From Candidatus Methanophagales archaeon (lineage in GTDB: Archaea; Halobacteriota; Syntropharchaeia; Alkanophagales; Methanospirareceae), in NCBI GenBank assembly GCA_030621535.1, contig JAUXHM010000065.1:1-6253 (forward strand): a stretch of 6,253 nt of DNA. Reading direction: 5' to 3'. Positions within the stretch are counted from its first letter, which is position 1. Every line of letters begins with the position of its first letter. The notes under the pieces are model-generated. The model did not search any database, was not told where the DNA came from, and saw nothing but the letters and a program-made list of their open reading frames with translations. A program made the position numbers and the translations under genes. This document shows positions 4,709 through 6,253 of this stretch, one piece after another.

Positions 4709-6217
4709 TTATCCCCCTTTTTCTCCGGTTTTCGGCTCGTTTTCTCTTTCAATAACCGCTTCGCTCATACGTATTAGCCTCGTTGGTCTTGCTGGTTCTG
4801 AGTACACGAAATCCGGATACGTAATCACACCGTGCTCACTGATGTCGAGACCTGCAAGTTCCTCTTCTGGTGATACTCGTATCCCTAACGTATGCTTGAG
4901 TATGTAGAAGAGCAGGAAGCCAGTGCCGAAAGCCCATGCGAAGTTCACGACTACGCTTATGAGCTGACAACCGAAGAACCCTGCATTTCCATAGAGCAGC
5001 CCGGTAATGAACGGCGCCTCAGTTGCGTAATTGCCGTAGGTCCCGTCTGCAAACAAGCCAAGTGCTAAAAGCCCCCAAGTTCCGTTGAGACCGTGCACTG
5101 GTATTGCACCAACGACGTCATCCACTCCTCTTCGCTCAAGGAACCAGTAGCCGTAACAGACGACGAAGCCTGCTACTATGCCTATAACCACGGAAGCCCA
5201 CGGAGCCACCCAAGCACAAGCTGCTGTTATCGCAACCAGACCAGCAACTGCACCGTTTACCGTCATCACCACGTCTGCTTTGCCGAACTTCTTCCAGGTG
5301 ATGAACATCGCGGTCATTGCCGCAGCAGCAGCACATAAGTTTGTGTTCACGGCTATTACAGATATTCGCAGCTCATGAGCAGAAAGCGTGCTGCCCGGAT
5401 TGAAGCCGAACCAGCCGAACCACAGGATGAAAGCGCCAAGCACTGCAAACGTGATGCTGTGTCCCGGTATTGGTATGGGCTTTCCTTCTTTGGTGTACCT
5501 GCCTATTCTCGGTCCCAGCAGCAAACAACCCGCGAGTGCGATATATCCGCCTACCGCATGTACGACACCCGAACCCGCGAAGTCAAGCGCACCGTATCCG
5601 CCTCCGAGTGTGGTCATGAAGTCCGCCGAACTCAGCCAGCCACCGCCCCAGAGCCAGTGCCCGTAGATTGGGTATATAAAAGCACAAATGACCACACTGT
5701 AGATGACGTAAACGCTGAACTTCGGTCGCTCTGCGATGGCACCGCTTACGATTGTCGCTGCTGTTGCACAGAATACCAGCATGAAGAACCAGGTCAGACT
5801 GGTGCCGACGTCGTATGCTTCGCCTGCCAGGAAGAAGCCATCCGTTCCCACGAGCAAATACGCGGAAGTGCCCATCACCAACGCAAAGCCAACGGCAAAG
5901 AAGGCAAGCGAACCCACTGAGTAGTCCACTAAATTCTTCATCAGCACGTTGGTAGTGTTCTTAGCCCGTGAAACGCCCGCTTCGAGCATTGCAAATCCCG
6001 GCTGCATGAACATCACCAGAAACCCGCAGATTAATACCCAGACATAGTCCACTGGTGCCCCCGGGTCATCTTCAAGCGTCCTTGCTCCTGTCGGGTCTCC
6101 TGCCATTACTCCTTGTGTCAGTGCCAGTATGACCACGAGCGCGAACACAAGCACGGCAGCCAATTGTCTTCGTCCTATCGGTGTTTCCCTTTTCTTTTCA
6201 CTTTTCACTTTTTCCAT
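4709..6217 (-). CDS. amt: Ammonium transporter, Amt family
   Basis: This 502-aa membrane protein conducts ammonium as a trimer. A basic N-terminus and hydrophobic stretch (17-38, ending GVMAG) look like a signal peptide or signal anchor ahead of the eleven-helix core. Recognition-site residues are F145 and F149 (equivalents of E. coli AmtB F103/F107), W190 in GHWLWGGGWL, and S276 in GWFGFNPGSTL, with F272 as the second gate Phe. D212 in DFAGSGVVH is the conserved Asp. The pore twin histidines are H220 and H375 (IPVHGLNGTWG). The cytoplasmic tail contains ELAGLDISEHG (453-463), the conserved region that couples to PII, followed by about 40 further residues. It is the first gene of the amt-glnK pair. 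ATG 6217 has GGG 5 nt upstream and a stronger GGAGGT 17 nt upstream. The promoter is mostly outside the window. Confidence 0.97.
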   Translation of the reverse strand: MEKVKSEKKRETPIGRRQLAAVLVFALVVILALTQGVMAGDPTGARTLEDDPGAPVDYVWVLICGFLVMFMQPGFAMLEAGVSRAKNTTNVLMKNLVDYSVGSLAFFAVGFALVMGTSAYLLVGTDGFFLAGEAYDVGTSLTWFFMLVFCATAATIVSGAIAERPKFSVYVIYSVVICAFIYPIYGHWLWGGGWLSSADFMTTLGGGYGALDFAGSGVVHAVGGYIALAGCLLLGPRIGRYTKEGKPIPIPGHSITFAVLGAFILWFGWFGFNPGSTLSAHELRISVIAVNTNLCAAAAAMTAMFITWKKFGKADVVMTVNGAVAGLVAITAACAWVAPWASVVIGIVAGFVVCYGYWFLERRGVDDVVGAIPVHGLNGTWGLLALGLFADGTYGNYATEAPFITGLLYGNAGFFGCQLISVVVNFAWAFGTGFLLFYILKHTLGIRVSPEEELAGLDISEHGVITYPDFVYSEPARPTRLIRMSEAVIERENEPKTGEKGG

Positions 6218-6222
6218 TTTTT

Positions 6223-6240
6223 CCCTTTTTATTTACCTCC
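6223..6240 (-). promoter_or_regulatory. ribosome-binding region of amt, unusual spacing
   Basis: The best Shine-Dalgarno match, GGAGGT (6235-6240), is 17 nt from the amt ATG, and no alternative start codon lies between. A weaker AAAGGGA (GGG at 6223-6225) has 5-nt spacing and is probably the site used. The purine-rich linker contains no inverted repeat. Confidence 0.4.
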
Positions 6241-6253
6241 TGCTCTGACATTG

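Noticed and set aside
5375..5920. 181-codon plus-strand frame inside amt
   Set aside because: It is fully antisense to the conserved transporter core. Its Cys/Arg/Glu-rich translation reflects amt codon bias and matches no known protein.

Overview
The window most likely comes from an anaerobic archaeon, probably a euryarchaeon of the methanogen/ANME/alkane-oxidiser kind. This is an inference from several things: an alpha-type glutamine synthetase with no adenylylation segment, an amt-then-glnK gene order, a ribbon-helix-helix (RHH) regulator, a citrate/homocitrate synthase-type enzyme of the DRE-TIM superfamily, oligo-T terminators, and strong Shine-Dalgarno sites without recognisable sigma-70 promoters. 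The phylum cannot be fixed from the sequence alone.

Layout from left to right. Positions 1-714 (minus) hold the N-terminal 238 codons of a GlcD-like FAD-binding oxidoreductase that runs off the left edge. Positions 715-823 are a short spacer filled by a degenerate 7-bp-periodic repeat array. Positions 824-2158 (minus) are glnA, and 2252-3505 (minus) encode a DRE-TIM acyltransferase that reads most like a Re-citrate synthase. The 229-bp region 3506-3734 separates it from a divergent ribbon-helix-helix regulator (3735-4298, plus), which is preceded by an overlapping candidate 42-codon ORF. The regulator converges on glnK (4368-4706, minus). glnK follows amt (4709-6217, minus) by 2 bp, and a hairpin plus T-tract terminator lies at the glnK stop codon.

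The genes from 824 to 6217 form a coherent ammonium-assimilation locus. Amt brings in ammonium, GlnK gates Amt and probably senses ATP/ADP and 2-oxoglutarate, and GlnA fixes ammonium onto glutamate. The Re-citrate synthase-like enzyme could feed the citrate to 2-oxoglutarate branch that supplies the carbon skeleton.

The strongest unexplained signal is a shared 38-bp element containing a 21-bp palindrome. It lies upstream of both glnA (2201-2248) and the acyltransferase gene (3564-3601) in the same orientation. The glnA copy differs by a 10-bp tandem duplication and one substitution. This suggests that the two genes are co-regulated. The adjacent ribbon-helix-helix protein, whose middle domain is rich in His and Cys, is the obvious candidate to bind it.
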